Source: Deltaproteobacteria bacterium
GTDB taxonomy: Bacteria > Myxococcota > Polyangia > Haliangiales > Haliangiaceae
DNA length: 15,038 nt
Direction of reading: 5' to 3'
Assembly: GCA_018262455.1 (NCBI GenBank)
Contig: JAGSPR010000122.1
Coordinates: 1-15,038 of the forward strand
The position numbers and the translations under genes were made by a program. The notes below the pieces were generated by a model. That model had not been told where the DNA came from, ran no database searches, and saw nothing but the letters and a program-made list of their open reading frames with translations. Shown piece after piece: positions 13,776-15,038 of this stretch (positions are counted from its first letter, which is position 1; every line of letters starts with the position of its first letter).

Positions 13776-14042
13776 ATGACGAACAACAACAAGGTGACAC
13801 AGAAGATCGATCAGGCGGCCGACAAGACCAAGGCCGGAGTCGAACACCTCGCCGACACGACCAAGTCCGGGCTCGCGAAGGTCGCCGACAAGGCCAGGCA
13901 CATCGCATCGACGGTAGCGGACAGCGCGAAGGATGTCGGCCAGGCGACCGAGCAGAAGCTCAAGGATGCGGGTCGCACCGTCCGCGATGCTGCCCTCCAC
14001 GCAAAGGACAAGCTCGACGATCTCAAGGACAAGCTCGACTGA
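13776..14042 (+). CDS. LEA-like protein of 11-residue amphipathic repeats
   Basis: The ATG at 13776 gives 88 residues; an in-frame GTG at 13731 would add 15 residues that do not fit the rest, and neither has a strong ribosome site. From residue 15 the protein divides into seven 11-residue units: A-D-K-T-K-A-G-V-E-H-L, A-D-T-T-K-S-G-L-A-K-V, A-D-K-A-R-H-I-A-S-T-V, A-D-S-A-K-D-V-G-Q-A-T and so on, the last cut at 8. Lys and Asp alternate with Ala and Val/Leu, with no Cys, no aromatic residue and no signal peptide. This matches group 3 late-embryogenesis-abundant or apolipoprotein-like 11-mers, which are disordered in water and form helices on drying or on membranes. A role in desiccation or membrane protection is inferred. 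Confidence 0.75.
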   Translation: MTNNNKVTQKIDQAADKTKAGVEHLADTTKSGLAKVADKARHIASTVADSAKDVGQATEQKLKDAGRTVRDAALHAKDKLDDLKDKLD

Positions 14043-14043
14043 C

Positions 14044-14058
14044 GAGCTGCCTCAGCTC
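14044..14058 (+). terminator. Hairpin directly after the LEA-like gene
   Basis: Arms GAGCTG and CAGCTC flank CCT, starting one base after the stop codon. Position suits a transcript end, but no T-run follows, so it may only stabilise the mRNA. The rest of the 156-base gap up to 14198 shows nothing recognisable. Confidence 0.4.
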
Positions 14059-14198
14059 CGCCGCGAGGTCCGACGTGCGATCGAGCGCGCGGCTCGGGGG
14101 CTGGAGTGCCGGATGCTTCTCTCCGGCCATGGACGTGACGGGGCGATGACGAGTCTTCGCGTGGCGTGAACCGGCACGCTGCTTGCTGAACTGGAACC

Positions 14199-14987
14199 AT
14201 GCCCGACTTCCCGCGGCCCAAGGCGTCCGATGTGGCGCGTGCTCTCGACCGCAAGCTGTCGCGTGCCCGCACGCGATTGCTCGATCGACTCAGCCAGATC
14301 GGCGGGCGGGCCGGGCACACCGAACGCCGGAGATCTCCGCGCCAAGCATCCTCGGGGCTGCTGCATCTCTCGACCCGCGACGCCTGGCGAACCGTCCTGC
14401 TGATCGACGTGTCGTCGCACGGAGCTCGCTTCCATTGTGCGGAGGTGCCGCGCCTGGGCACCCGGCTGCGACTCGCGCTGCGTGTTCCCTGTCAGCTCCT
14501 GCGCCTGATGGGTAGGGTCGTCAGGCACGAGCGGCCAGGCGTGGCGGCGGTCGAATTCGATCCGCTGACGTGGGCGCAACAGGGGTTGCTCCGTGCCCTG
14601 GATCCGGCTGCAGATGTGCCGGGCGATCACCACGTGGTGTTGTTGATGATCGACGATCTCAGGACCCGCTCGGCGATCGGCCAGGCGGTGCGTGATTGTG
14701 GCTACCGGGCGATCGTCTGCGCGACCCCCCTCGACGTGATCCAGGGCCTGGTCGAGCCGGGCCTGGCGCTGCGAGCCGCGATCGTCTCTGCGGGGTTGCC
14801 GGGTCGCGGCGGGCAGGACGTGCTGGGGTTCCTCGCTCAGGAGTGTCCCGACGTGGTGAGAGCCCTGCTCGTCAAACCACCGCGGGCTGGACGACACTGT
14901 CGTGACGGCGAATCAAACTGGCTCGTTTCCCGCGTCGACGAGATTCCACCTTTGCTCGCGACCCTCGCAACTCGTCGAGCGAGCTGA
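14199..14987 (+). CDS. PilZ domain protein with a degenerate receiver-like C-terminal domain
   Basis: This 262-residue cytoplasmic protein starts at ATG 14199 with only a weak GGAA upstream. Residues 1-40 are a basic helical lead. Residues about 41-130 form a PilZ domain with the c-di-GMP motifs R44-x3-R48 and D70-V-S72-S-H-G75-A-R-F, so c-di-GMP binding is likely. Residues about 145-255 look like a response-regulator receiver: V-V-L-L-M-I-D152-D153 provides the acidic pair and L-L-V-K226-P the lysine, but the phospho-acceptor position reads I-V-S197-A-G-L-P-G, with Ser in place of Asp. The domain is therefore a pseudo-receiver, probably used for protein contacts. PilZ proteins in myxobacteria often act on motility or exopolysaccharide; no neighbour points to the target. 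Confidence 0.85.
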   Translation: MPDFPRPKASDVARALDRKLSRARTRLLDRLSQIGGRAGHTERRRSPRQASSGLLHLSTRDAWRTVLLIDVSSHGARFHCAEVPRLGTRLRLALRVPCQLLRLMGRVVRHERPGVAAVEFDPLTWAQQGLLRALDPAADVPGDHHVVLLMIDDLRTRSAIGQAVRDCGYRAIVCATPLDVIQGLVEPGLALRAAIVSAGLPGRGGQDVLGFLAQECPDVVRALLVKPPRAGRHCRDGESNWLVSRVDEIPPLLATLATRRAS

Positions 14988-14996
14988 CTGCCGAGC

Positions 14997-15036
14997 CTCG
15001 CCGCCCACGCGGGCGAGCTCGCCCGATGATCTCGGG
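14997..15036. terminator. Overlapping alternative hairpins after the PilZ gene
   Basis: CTCGCC (14997-15002) can pair with GGCGAG (15012-15017). The same bases form a perfect 16-base palindrome CGGGCG-AGCT-CGCCCG (15010-15025), and CCCGA (15022-15026) can pair with TCGGG (15032-15036). It lies just beyond the PilZ stop. A terminator or RNA-decay block is likely, but no T-run is seen and the window ends here. Confidence 0.35.
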
Positions 15037-15038
15037 GC

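Overview
The window is GC-rich, densely coded DNA that most resembles a myxobacterium (Myxococcota, possibly of the Haliangium/Kofleriaceae type; the rank is inference). The grounds are a MYXO-CTERM protein, many lipoproteins with Asp/Ala/Pro-rich tails, six-bladed NHL propeller lipoproteins, and an ECF sigma / FecR operon joined by 4-nt stop/start overlaps. I find 18 coding genes. There is no tRNA, rRNA, CRISPR array or transposase, and no gene-free stretch longer than about 240 bases.

Left part (1-8315). Two adjacent NHL beta-propeller lipoprotein genes (the first cut by the window edge) lead into a cytochrome P460-like haem lipoprotein gene; all three read rightward with 4-nt overlap or 1-nt spacing. 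Next come a leftward MYXO-CTERM gene, a leftward orphan gene, and a rightward gene that fuses an outer-membrane beta-barrel to a periplasmic thioredoxin domain. A long imperfect palindrome lies between the last two, divergent genes. The block closes with a second, leftward copy of the two-gene NHL module, so paralogous propeller pairs in opposite orientation bracket the haem, MYXO-CTERM and barrel-thioredoxin genes. All the recognised products are predicted to be exported, which suggests a cell-envelope (possibly redox) system, but its substrate cannot be read from sequence.

Middle part (8475-11997). A leftward Asp/Ala-repeat lipoprotein gene diverges from a four-gene operon: secreted barrel-like protein, ECF sigma factor, membrane FecR-domain regulator with a Thr/Pro linker and TPR tail, and a small lipoprotein. 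Overlaps at every junction point to one transcript, probably a self-contained envelope-signalling unit.

Right part (12032-15038). Leftward, a small secreted protein with a Gly-Gly-Gly motif before a C-terminal membrane helix overlaps a C39-like cysteine peptidase lipoprotein gene; lspA (signal peptidase II) follows. Rightward are an 88-residue protein built of 11-residue LEA-like repeats and a PilZ protein fused to a receiver-like domain lacking its phospho-acceptor aspartate. Eight predicted lipoproteins and lspA share these 15 kb. The most novel-looking parts are the mirrored NHL modules with their haem and barrel-thioredoxin partners, and the C39-like peptidase / GGG-helix pair.
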